From Paramoeba atlantica (lineage: Eukaryota > Discosea): a stretch of 64,000 bases of DNA. The notes under the pieces were generated by a model. That model did no database searches. It was not told the origin of the DNA and saw only the letters and a list, made by a program, of their open reading frames with translations. The stretch lies in assembly GCA_977017575.1 (NCBI GenBank), contig CDRNVI010000051.1, forward strand, positions 62,001 through 126,000. Reading direction: 5' to 3'. This document shows positions 37,563 to 45,385 of the stretch, piece after piece. A program made the translations under genes and the position numbers. How positions within the stretch are numbered: position 1 is the first letter of the stretch; each line of letters starts with the position of its first letter.

Positions 37563-39514
37563 GCTGTCAGTAATTCCGTATGTAGTAGGGCTTCGCTCGG
37601 GGTTGATGCAGGCTTTAAGTACTTTTTACATCTATCCATGGCCTTCTTTATTGCCAGCTGCCATTGGTCCTGTGAGAGGCTTATCATGACCCGCCCTCCT
37701 TCGATCGTACGCATGGTGCTTAACAAGTATTCAGCCGTCTCGGTGTCTAATATGTTTTCATTTCGAGATCTATTCCTCTGTGAGTTCAGGATCGTGCTGT
37801 CATTCGGCCCGTGGGTCTGCCGTGGTCCGCCCCGCGGTGGGAGAGTCTGGGTAAGCGTCTGTGTGTTACTTTCAGTTCCGAAGGTTGGCGCTGGTTCCGA
37901 GGTTACGTTGTTCACCGGTGGATGTGCTGGTTGTCGTGGAGACTGGTTGATGCGGGTTTCTTCGGAGGCATTTGTGGAGCGTCTTTCGTGGCGCTGATCT
38001 CGTGGTGAACTCCGTGCGGCGCCTATTTTGGTTTCTACCTGTCTTTGGGGCTCAGAAGATGCGGATCTTTCGCTGTGACCAGCAGGTGCTTGTCCGTTTG
38101 TCTCGTTGTTAGACAGATTCCACGAGAAGAGGTTGCGTAGGCTCCAGCGGGTGGGTTCCTGCCGAGCGTCCTGAGGGCGGCTGAGTACTCCCTCCTTACA
38201 ACATTGGTGTTTGCATTCGGCCTTGTTGCGGCATACGTGCTTGCAGGGCCTGCGCGAGAGTTCTTGTTCTTCCGACGTTGTTATGTGATGCAGATTTCTG
38301 TCTGGCGGTGTCTGAGTGCGTGGGGCGGGTGAGGGAGGGGTGGCAATTACTGTTGTTTCTTCGTTTAGGGATTCAAGTCTTCTAGGGTCGATCTTTACCC
38401 CAATCTTGCAACACATGTGCTTACATTGTTGCTTGTTTTGGCAAATGTGTTTACAAGATCGTCGAGGTGTCGCGCATGTGCTAGACGTTTGTTCATCTCG
38501 AAGCCATGGTGTAGCATCAGGCCTGGCATCAGACTTTTGGATTGCACTATCTGCTCTCTGCATATCTGGGTGAGGTGAGGGGTGGTCCATAGGTTCGGGG
38601 TCAATACTGATCTTGCAACATTGGTGGAGGCATATGCGCTTGTTCAAACATCGATGAGCACACGGTTGAGTACGGCTGGGTCGAGATTCGTGGTTGGGGG
38701 TTGGTTCGTCCGTTGTACGAGGCAGCGGATGACTTCTGTTTGGTGCGTGGCCACCCGGTTCCTGTGGACGATTGTTGGTGAGCTCGGGTTCCATCCCAAC
38801 TTTGCAACACGGGTGGAGACAGGTGCGTTTATTCAAGCAGCGGTGGGCACAAGGTTGTTGCCGCACTGTCCGCGTTCCTTGTGCCGCCGCCTGGTTGGGC
38901 TTCCCGATCAGGAAAGGTTCGCCGTACTCAATCCTAGTTCTCCCAAGAGCCTTTTCCCAAGAGCCTTCATCGTGTACTTCCTTAGTGTGGACGTGGGTTA
39001 GGTCGAACGCCGCAAGTCCCGAGATGTTGTTCCCAGCCAGTTTCTTCTTGATGGCGCGTCCAAGGGTTCCAGGACAAGAGTACTGTTTATCTAGCTGTAG
39101 AGATGCGTCTGCGTGTGCTGTCGCCCAGCTAGTGTTCCGGAATATCCTGTGTGGCGGTGCAATTTCGCGGAATACGAAATGTTCGCATGCTTCCTCGTTC
39201 ATTACGTCTTGTAAAGTGCATTTTTCTACTAATATACCATCAGACCGCTTTGCTCCTGTTTCAAGGGTTCGTGCTAAGGAAAGTTCCGCTGAAATTTCGG
39301 CATTGAAGTGCCTCTTCTTGGTTAGAAAACAAGCCGCCGCGTGGATGTCAGGGAAATAGAGCCATGATGTGGAAGTTGAGTGTCTTATTTTTACAGAAAT
39401 CGCACTTTTTTGTGTGAAGTTGAAGGTATGCTTGCGTGAAGGTTTTGCGCCAGCAGATCCTCGAGGGAGGTCGCCTTGCGCCTGGGGGGCAGAGGTAGTG
39501 GTGTGGAGTGACAT
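37433..39514 (-). CDS. LINE element 2, multi-zinc-motif N-terminal part
   Basis: From ATG at 39514 (MSLHTTTSAPQAQGDL). A domain shared with element 1 (WLYFPDI, GTLGRAI) comes first, then four copies of CxHxCxNKxxCxHxCCK at about 38857-38801, 38667-38612, 38460-38403 and 38250-38193. They are spaced by 60-70 residues of Pro/Arg/Ser-rich linker. The motif has the spacing of a two-metal or cross-braced zinc site and resembles a zinc motif known from HFM1/MER3-type helicases; nucleic-acid binding is inferred. The conserved tail (LSQDQWQLAIKKAMDRCKKY) then passes into the next frame by a frameshift. Confidence 0.8.
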   Translation of the reverse strand: MSLHTTTSAPQAQGDLPRGSAGAKPSRKHTFNFTQKSAISVKIRHSTSTSWLYFPDIHAAACFLTKKRHFNAEISAELSLARTLETGAKRSDGILVEKCTLQDVMNEEACEHFVFREIAPPHRIFRNTSWATAHADASLQLDKQYSCPGTLGRAIKKKLAGNNISGLAAFDLTHVHTKEVHDEGSWEKALGRTRIEYGEPFLIGKPNQAAAQGTRTVRQQPCAHRCLNKRTCLHPCCKVGMEPELTNNRPQEPGGHAPNRSHPLPRTTDEPTPNHESRPSRTQPCAHRCLNKRICLHQCCKISIDPEPMDHPSPHPDMQRADSAIQKSDARPDATPWLRDEQTSSTCATPRRSCKHICQNKQQCKHMCCKIGVKIDPRRLESLNEETTVIATPPSPAPRTQTPPDRNLHHITTSEEQELSRRPCKHVCRNKAECKHQCCKEGVLSRPQDARQEPTRWSLRNLFSWNLSNNETNGQAPAGHSERSASSEPQRQVETKIGAARSSPRDQRHERRSTNASEETRINQSPRQPAHPPVNNVTSEPAPTFGTESNTQTLTQTLPPRGGPRQTHGPNDSTILNSQRNRSRNENILDTETAEYLLSTMRTIEGGRVMISLSQDQWQLAIKKAMDRCKKYLKPASTPSEALLHTELLTACMSRFMKLYGNSTPPKGSNCAPKLAMRNAPHDPLAMTALRSN

Positions 39515-39550
39515 GCCCCTGTAGGGGTGATAACAGTTAGTACAAAAGAC

Positions 39551-39665
39551 AACAAGGTACAGAAACTGTATCTTTATGATCTTTATAATCTTTATAAGTA
39601 TGATTATAAGTATAATCATTATAAATCTTTATAATCTTTATGATCTTTATAATCTCTCCAAACTT
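39551..39665. repeat. Near-palindrome followed by ATCTTTATA-type tandem repeat
   Basis: AACAAGGTACAGAAACTGTA, TCTTT and then about 85 bp of ATGATCTTTATAATCTTTA-like units. Read from the LINE side the unit is AAAGAT(T/C)ATA. Such simple repeats often grow at retroelement junctions. The other side passes into LRR coding sequence at about 39670. Confidence 0.6.
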
Positions 39666-39669
39666 CGAG

Positions 39670-39995
39670 GCAATAAAGAAAAATCGAGTGCCACTCAACG
39701 CATTGTTGGAAACATCCAAACGTTTTACAGATCGTGTATGTTCCCAATGCAATGTCCCACACAATTTTCGACCATACCAAGCAATGACAATAACTTCCCC
39801 CTCGTCATTGCCTACCACTCCATCCCACGCACATGCAGGTGTGGCAGTGCTCGACGATTCATGTGGGCTTTCGACATCGCTAATAAACTTTTCAAGTTCG
39901 TATTCCTGTGGAAGAAATTCGCCCCTTACCTTTGCCGCACGTGACGTTGAGCTCCCGGAAGTGTTTGTGAAATGAGGAAGACGGCCAAAATGCAT
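39670..39995 (-). pseudogene. LRR gene front half, cut off by LINE element 2
   Basis: Begins with ATG (MHFGRLPHF), the segment AAKVRGEFLPQEYELEKFI, a cap ACAWDGVVGNDEGEV in which the last cysteine is replaced by glycine, and one LRR start (VKRLDVSNNALSG). Then it runs into repeat DNA. The rest of the solenoid is missing here; a small piece may be the fragment at 34037-34122. Confidence 0.75.
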
Positions 39996-40410
39996 AGGGC
40001 AAATTGTACTTATACAAAATACCTATACGAAGTGAAACATAAAATCTGATGTATTGCTTAAGAATTTGAGTAATAAAGAAGTAAAGGACTTGAATAACTG
40101 AACAAATCCTTCCCCAAAGATAGGCTCAAAGTGGCCTATGTTCTTTCGTTATGGGAACACCATTCTGATGGCGACGAACTCATGAACTTCCTCAAGCGAA
40201 TGTTCAATGTTTAATGAGCTCTCGAATCCGGTGCTATTTTCCAAAACTCGATAAGTTTTACAAATTTTAGACCCCCTAGATTTTCGTGCATCCTCCTGTA
40301 TGGGGGAAAACACATTCAAATTCACTGGTTCGCTTCGAATATGGTGCTAGTAGCGCCGAAATAATGTTGAAACTGTCATGCTAAGTTCTACGAGAAAACT
40401 GCCCTGACGC

Positions 40411-40720
40411 TTGGCTCCGGAATCTAGAGTCGCAGCTACTGTGCTGCTTGGACAAACTAAAAAAGTGGTTCCTGACGAGATTGAAGAATTGTGTATTAAG
40501 CTTGACCAGGTCCGTTCGTCTACCGAAAAGCACCGATTCTTTGCAAAGTACACTCCTCTCATATTGAAGGCTGTTGAAACGGTGAGAAGAACTCGTGTTG
40601 TGGTGATTCCGAAACTCGGAGGCATAGCAAGATGGTGCGTGGACAGGTTTACTGTTATTTATAAGCATGTTATCTTCGCCTTTTGCGGTATGTTTTTAGT
40701 GGGCCATTTTTGGTTTTGAG
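40411..40720 (+). pseudogene. hAT transposase scrap
   Basis: The frame reads VVPDEIEELCIKLDQVRSST and VVVIPKLGGIARWCVDRF. The block PKLGG(I/V)(A/T)RW also occurs in the longer hAT relic (CKTPKLGGVTR at about 49130), where it comes between the CIGHFLN block and the dimerisation domain. So the piece belongs to a related hAT element. Neither catalytic nor dimerisation blocks are present. Confidence 0.5.
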
Positions 40721-40739
40721 TGCACCTACTTTTTAATGC

Positions 40740-40850
40740 AGTGACACTATTGTCAATGTAAATACTAAGTGTAAAATACACGTAGTATTTACGAACACAG
40801 ATATTATTTACATATTCGTATTATTTACATGTAAATAATAACTGTGGGGG
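40740..40850. repeat. GTAAATA palindrome cluster
   Basis: Several perfect or near dyads lie together: GTAAATACT ... AGTATTTAC and TTATTTACATGTAAATAA. AT-rich and without coding. Possibly the end of the pogo-like relic to the right. Confidence 0.45.
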
Positions 40851-41430
40851 TTGATGCTTCCCTTGCGCAAAGACGATCAACGTCCGTGCATGCTCCATCC
40901 TTACAAATGCTTGATTACAAGGATTGTGGAGGAGCTCCTTTTTTATGGAATACCGGTTGAGAAATGTCTACTTTGGTCTTGACTTCGCGAAACCGTGACG
41001 GGTTTGATTATTAATGATGCAAATACAAAATATCTTGTAGATCAAGTAAAAGATAAAGCTAATCAGCAACGGTCTCGCCGAGCGTGAGGAGTCTTTTGCG
41101 GGAGAACAAGTAATTCGAAAGATGAAAAGCGTAGCGCAACTCCAGTAGTTGCAATTTCCTTGGACGGGGGTCTTTTGCCGCCATTTGTCGTATGGAGCGG
41201 TAAAGAAGGCTACGCAGGGGTCACGTGCAAACTTTTTCACAAGCTATTCCGTACCAAACCCAAAATCATTATAAAGATTGATACGGAAGCTTACATGAAT
41301 ATCTGCAATCCGCGCTTAATCCTTACTACGAAACAACAAAAGAACTTAACGAATAAGGATTTTCTTTTGGGGGAAAAAGAGGGTAATTCCACCAAAAATA
41401 ATGGATTATCTACTTTTCATGAATGGTAAA
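40850..41430 (+). pseudogene. pogo-like transposase relic
   Basis: The best piece (41130-41260) reads SATPVVAISLDGGLLPPFVV, WSGKEGYAG. The G-x2-L-P-P-x-V-V-x-x-G-K pattern is typical of DDE_1 (pogo/jerky) transposases between the first and second catalytic aspartates. Upstream, CLITRIVEELLFYGIPVEKC is a possible DNA-binding or linker helix in another frame. Frameshifted and dead. Confidence 0.5.
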
Positions 41431-41538
41431 TTACGAAAATTTCCCATTATATTTTTCACATTCCTCATTTTTATCTGACTTCTACCCCTTTGCCTGAATT
41501 CGTTCGTTTTTTTATACTCCGGCAAAAAGCGAGGGTCA

Positions 41539-41803
41539 TTGGATCTTTTCCCGGCTCTCATTCGGGAGTGTGAATTAATCGGCTGGAACCAAACGACGGA
41601 GATTCAAAGCCAAACATTTGAGCCTCTACTTCGGGGACGAGATCTTATTGGTGATGGACGGGGAAGGCATGGTCAAACGGGGGTTACGGTTTTGCAATCA
41701 CCCAGCACATTTTGGGGGTGAGATAAAAGGCTGTGCGCTTGTTCTTGTCCCGACGCGAGAGCTCGCAGACCCGGTGGGGGTAATTTTGCCGGAACAAATC
41801 TAA
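41539..41803 (+). pseudogene. DEAD-box RNA helicase pseudogene fragment
   Basis: One frame has LIRECELIGWNQTTEIQSQT, FEPLLRGRDLIGDG, which is the Q-motif region (G-W-x-x-x-T-x-I-Q) and the run into motif I; the next frame has KGCALVLVPTRELAD, which is motif Ia (PTRELA). The wording is closest to Rrp3/DDX47-type helicases (LGW, ALVLTPTRELA), which act in pre-rRNA processing. The P-loop itself is degraded (GRHGQTG for GSGKT), and a frameshift lies between. Motifs II to VI are absent. It is the only host-like gene on the plus strand, so it may be a transposed or retrocopied piece. Confidence 0.7.
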
Positions 41804-42028
41804 CATTTTAACTTTTCCGTGGAAACTACTAAAAAATATTTCTTTTTTTTGCATTGTATGCGGTTAAACAGACAATACGATATGTTTTTGTATTTCTTTT
41901 TTTTTTAAAACGCGTTTAACAATCTTTCCTCCTAGGTTCCGTGTTTTGGAAAACCCATTCTTTTAAAAAATCTCGGACACCATTTTGAAGCATTTTTTAA
42001 AGTAACGCGGTAGTAACTAGAATAGATT

Positions 42029-42871
42029 TCACAATTTGACACAATTTGGAATCGACGCGGACTGAACGTGCAAATTATGTTTATTTCCACTTAAATCCAG
42101 ATTACGCATGGCTGAAGGCAATGTATCAAACCATACTTTCCCAGTAAATGCGTTGTCCCTAAGAGTTAGCATACGTAATGCGTGCGGAAGATTTCGAAAC
42201 TCCAACTCACCATCAAGCCTATTCTGTGACAGGAATAAAATTTCCAGTTGCTTCGGAAGATTTGTTAAGTCCACGCTCCCAACGAATCTATTTCCTTGAA
42301 GATAGAGTTTGAGTAGCGCTGCGGGCAACAAAGTTAAATTTATGCTTCCCGAAAAACAGTTCTGAGGCAAAGAAAACACTTTTAAAGAAGGGGGAAGTGC
42401 CGTCAGGTCAAGCTCACCGGAAAACTTTGTTCCAGATGACCAAAGTTCTTCGAACTCTTCGGGGAGGGATCCGGCATCAAAGGCTCCATGAAAGGGGTTA
42501 TATTGAAGGTTTAAATAAGTGAGTTTAGGGGGAAGTGCAGCAACCGGAACAGTTCCACTAAGCCTATTACCTCCCACACGAATATTGCTCACAGTGTGGG
42601 GTAGGCTGCTCCAGGTAAGATTACCCCTTACTACCATGGACGACCAAATGATGGATACGACTTCATCATCGGAATTACAAGCGACACCGACCCATAAACA
42701 TGCCCGTGTTATATTCTTGGTAATTCCTGGCTTTGGCTCAAGATTCTCAATAAATTGTGCCATTTGTATGTCTTGTGAGAGGATGGCTCCTCGCACTTTA
42801 CCCAGACGTGTTCTCGTGCAGGTTGAATCTGCAAGTGCAGCTTTTCTGAGGATTTGAAATGACATAGACAT
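42029..42871 (-). CDS. Secreted leucine-rich-repeat protein, subfamily A
   Basis: A 280-residue protein. Leader MSMSFQILRKAALA before DS, cleavage plausible after ALA. Segment GKVRGAILSQDIQMAQFIE, cap ACLWVGVACNSDDEV. About nine LRRs: LPPKLTYLNLQYNPFHGAF, LPPSLKVFSLPQNCFSGSI, LPAALLKLYLQGNRFVGSV, LPKQLEILFLSQNRLDGEL and more. It ends VQSASIPNCVKL. Large parts are almost the same as the gene at 1482-2315 although 40 kb apart, so a recent dispersed duplication or gene conversion is likely. The frame is clean. Confidence 0.87.
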   Translation of the reverse strand: MSMSFQILRKAALADSTCTRTRLGKVRGAILSQDIQMAQFIENLEPKPGITKNITRACLWVGVACNSDDEVVSIIWSSMVVRGNLTWSSLPHTVSNIRVGGNRLSGTVPVAALPPKLTYLNLQYNPFHGAFDAGSLPEEFEELWSSGTKFSGELDLTALPPSLKVFSLPQNCFSGSINLTLLPAALLKLYLQGNRFVGSVDLTNLPKQLEILFLSQNRLDGELEFRNLPHALRMLTLRDNAFTGKVWFDTLPSAMRNLDLSGNKHNLHVQSASIPNCVKL

Positions 42872-42942
42872 GTAATAACTACAATGTATGAGTCATATAT
42901 GAATGTGTGGTACCCACTACACCATTCACATATAGACTACTG

Positions 42943-43233
42943 TTAGACCCCCGACATACATGTTTTCTCCTCCCTGACTATCTTATATTTTTGTTTCCTA
43001 CCGTATACCCCCCCCCCCCGAGTAATAGAACCGATTTTGGGCCAAAATGACCAAATCCTTGTTACTGGGGGGGTATGTTTTATTGGTGGGGAAAGACCTT
43101 TTTTGTTCATGAGTGCGTTGATTTTCTGTCCAGCCAGCCCGACAACCACGCCATTTGCTCCCGCCCAGCTACCCCCACCTGCCCAGCCACCCCCACCCCC
43201 CTTCCAACCACCCTCCCGAGCCACCTTATAGCT
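42943..43233. repeat. C-rich interspersed repeat
   Basis: CAAATCCTTGTTACTGGGGG (about 43050) is the inverse of the block at 728-770. It is followed by a C-rich stretch ending CCAACCACCCTCCCGAGCC, also seen near 15066. Probably the end of one decayed element family. Confidence 0.45.
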
Positions 43234-43632
43234 ATGCTTAAGATCACCGATAAGCTGTATGCTTTGGACCCCTCTTTTCTCGGCGACATTTCACCCTTTG
43301 TTCCGTGCACCACGCATCATAGCTTTTATCGTGCTTTCGAAGATGCCTTTCTGCCGATATGTAATCGGTCTGTAGACCTCTTGCCGTCAAAAAACGTTTT
43401 TTGCTATTTTCAAGACACAATTTGCATTACACCATCTGCTTGTCGCCCTCTGCACGAGGTACTTGAGCAAAGAATTCTTTACAAAAACCCGGGTGCGCTT
43501 TTCCATCAGAAAAAAGAGTATCGTGTATTGTATAGAGGCCTACTAACAAACTGTAATGAATACAGGCGAATCAAAATCATGATGAAAGAAAATTCTGCGA
43601 TTCTAAAGTATACGATGAAAAAAAGTTTTTGA
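43234..43632 (+). CDS. Unidentified 132-residue ORF
   Basis: From ATG (MLKITDKLYALDPSFLGDIS) the frame reads on through FRAFEDAFLPICNRSVDLL, CYFQDTICITPSACRPLHEV and a basic tail NEYRRIKIMMKENS. Composition is protein-like, with many aromatic residues and four or five cysteines, but no family is recognised. It is on the plus strand amid repeats, directly after a C-rich transposon-like end, so it may be part of a mobile element. Expression is uncertain. Confidence 0.35.
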   Translation: MLKITDKLYALDPSFLGDISPFVPCTTHHSFYRAFEDAFLPICNRSVDLLPSKNVFCYFQDTICITPSACRPLHEVLEQRILYKNPGALFHQKKEYRVLYRGLLTNCNEYRRIKIMMKENSAILKYTMKKSF

Positions 43633-43842
43633 AAGTTTTTAGAAAAAAAATAAAGTAACTTTAAAGTACTTTCTTGAAAGTTTTAAAATCCGCGAACCCC
43701 GGATAAAACCGAAAGAATTTCGTAACAAACTTGTTTTAGAACAGAGTAATTGTTTTGAGAAAAAGAACCAAAATACAGACTGAATTAGAATACTGACTTT
43801 GAAGCTGAACGGTTGCATTCCCGTATTACGTTGGTCTGAGAT

Positions 43843-44820
43843 CTATTTTTGATTTGTAGTAATTTGAACGCAGGCAGGTAAGGGTAAGGAAGGTTTCAGT
43901 TCATATTTGTTGTTTAGAATTGCCAAATCGATCAGCGAACCAGGAAGAGAACTAAAATCTATCGGTCCTGTAAATGCGTTCCCGTTGAGTTCGAGCACTG
44001 TCAACGTGGATGGCAAGGAACTTAGTACGATTTCTCCCGTGAAACAGTTAAAGCTTAAAAGAAGCGAGTTTAATCTAGATGGAAGACTTCGTAAGTCTAG
44101 TTCACCATCCAGTGCATTTTCCGATAAGTGCAAAGAGTAAAGTCTGTTAGGAAGTCGGGTCAGATCCACGCGCCCAGTAAAAGTGTTATTCTGCAAGTAC
44201 AGGTAGCAGAGATTCGATGGGAGCATTGTTAAGTCTAACGCTCCCATGAATCGGTTATTTCGCGCGGAAAATGTTTCCAAGAGGGGGGGGAGTGATGTCA
44301 AGTCGAGAATGCCAGAAAAATGTGTTTTGGCTGACCAGAACTGAGCCATGCAATTTGGAAGAGAGCCTACGTCAAGATCACCGAAAAAATCATTCGACTG
44401 AATGTTTATATTCGTAAGATTACGTGGAAGATTCATCGTTGGAAGAAGTCCTGTAAGCGCATTATTTCCTAAACGCAGTAGTGCGACAGTAGAGGGAAGA
44501 TATTCCCAGGACACATTGCCTGCTAGATGTTTGCTCATCCACTCCACCCTGACAACCTCTTTACTCAAATTACAGTGCACGCCGCTCCACGAACAAGGTG
44601 AACTTTGGTCAAAGTTCATAATCATAGAGGTTTTCATTTTTGAGATGAACTGAGCCATTAGTATTTCTTGAGAGAGCATAGCACCCCGTACTTTGCCACG
44701 TCGTGGATAGTGACTTGATTCCTCTTTATACGTATCCGCCGTTAACACACGCCATGTGAGCCGGTTCATAATGTTACTTCTTACAGAGCTACAAAGTTCA
44801 ATAGAGAGGTAAAGGTACAT
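43843..44820 (-). CDS. Secreted leucine-rich-repeat protein, long subfamily A member
   Basis: A 325-residue protein from ATG 44820 (MYLYLSIELCSSVRSN); an internal ATG at 44769 (MNRLTWRVLTADT) gives 308 residues and a leader like those of the other members, ending at TA. The segment is RRGKVRGAMLSQEILMAQFI and the cap PCSWSGVHCNLSKEVVRVEW. About ten LRRs, among the most regular in the window: LPRNLTNINIQSNDFFGDL, LPPLLETFSARNNRFMGAL, LPSNLCYLYLQNNTFTGRV, LPNRLYSLHLSENALDGEL, LPSTLTVLELNGNAFTGPI. It ends with a capping strand and LPACVQITTNQK. No anchor. It looks functional. Confidence 0.88.
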   Translation of the reverse strand: MYLYLSIELCSSVRSNIMNRLTWRVLTADTYKEESSHYPRRGKVRGAMLSQEILMAQFISKMKTSMIMNFDQSSPCSWSGVHCNLSKEVVRVEWMSKHLAGNVSWEYLPSTVALLRLGNNALTGLLPTMNLPRNLTNINIQSNDFFGDLDVGSLPNCMAQFWSAKTHFSGILDLTSLPPLLETFSARNNRFMGALDLTMLPSNLCYLYLQNNTFTGRVDLTRLPNRLYSLHLSENALDGELDLRSLPSRLNSLLLSFNCFTGEIVLSSLPSTLTVLELNGNAFTGPIDFSSLPGSLIDLAILNNKYELKPSLPLPACVQITTNQK

Positions 44821-44874
44821 TGTCCCCCTAAGTTGTTGTAAGTAAACACGAAGACGTAAATGCCGTGACAACAC

Positions 44875-45385
44875 TTGGTGTACTCAAATAGCATAAATTG
44901 AGTTAACGGCTTATGACCGTAACATACCATTATGACCGTAATTATCGTAAATGGGGGAGTACCGTATTTTATTCATCTAGATAAAGGATTCCCGAATGAA
45001 CCCTTCTCACACAGAGGTTCTTGCAGCCCCGGGTTACACGCATTTTATGCGGAGGTCTGTTTGGAGGGGTTGTGAAATAATAAAAAGATTTGGAAGACTT
45101 CCAATTAATGGCGCTTTAAGCGAAAATCACCCTAGAGCAGCACCACCTGACACATCATACTAGATTACCCCATCAAGCAACATGCCAAAACGTGTTTCTC
45201 CATGTTCCTTCTTTCACAAGACGGGAATTTTTGCTTTGTGTGTTGTAAGTGCGCTGTAGGCCTGCGCAGAGGCGTTGAGCCCGACGAAAACATGGATTAC
45301 ACCTTTTCGTACTCTGCAACACCACTTTCGACGCCTCGTCGGACCACATCCTTATCTAAGTGTATGGCCCTTTTGCTACGTCGCC
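44875..45385. other. Intergenic DNA, no gene recognised
   Basis: Contains CCGTAACATACCATTATGACCGTAATTATCG-like short repeats (about 44920-44950) and no supported gene. It separates two minus-strand host genes. Confidence 0.4.

Larger units (their letters stand above)
34789..39514 (-). mobile_element. Non-LTR retrotransposon with restriction-like endonuclease, element 2
   Basis: A sister of element 1 in the opposite orientation, with the same domain order and about the same length (4.7 kb). Frames 39514-37433, 37562-34962 and 35079-34789 cover it. The two breaks are simple frameshifts, one near 37.55 kb in the region between zinc motifs and polymerase, one near 35.0 kb inside the nuclease. 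The 5' end carries the near-palindrome at 39551-39577, 40-60 bp before the ATG. The right end is next to a second near-palindrome at 34657-34687. It interrupts LRR sequence (front part at 39670-39995). It keeps the RPDG nuclease motif. Confidence 0.88.

Noticed and set aside
42826-42871. Splice acceptor (TTGCAG) before the conserved segment in the LRR gene
   Set aside because: The corresponding sites in the other subfamily A genes read TGCGGATTC or GGCGGATTC, without AG at the same place, so a conserved intron border is not supported.
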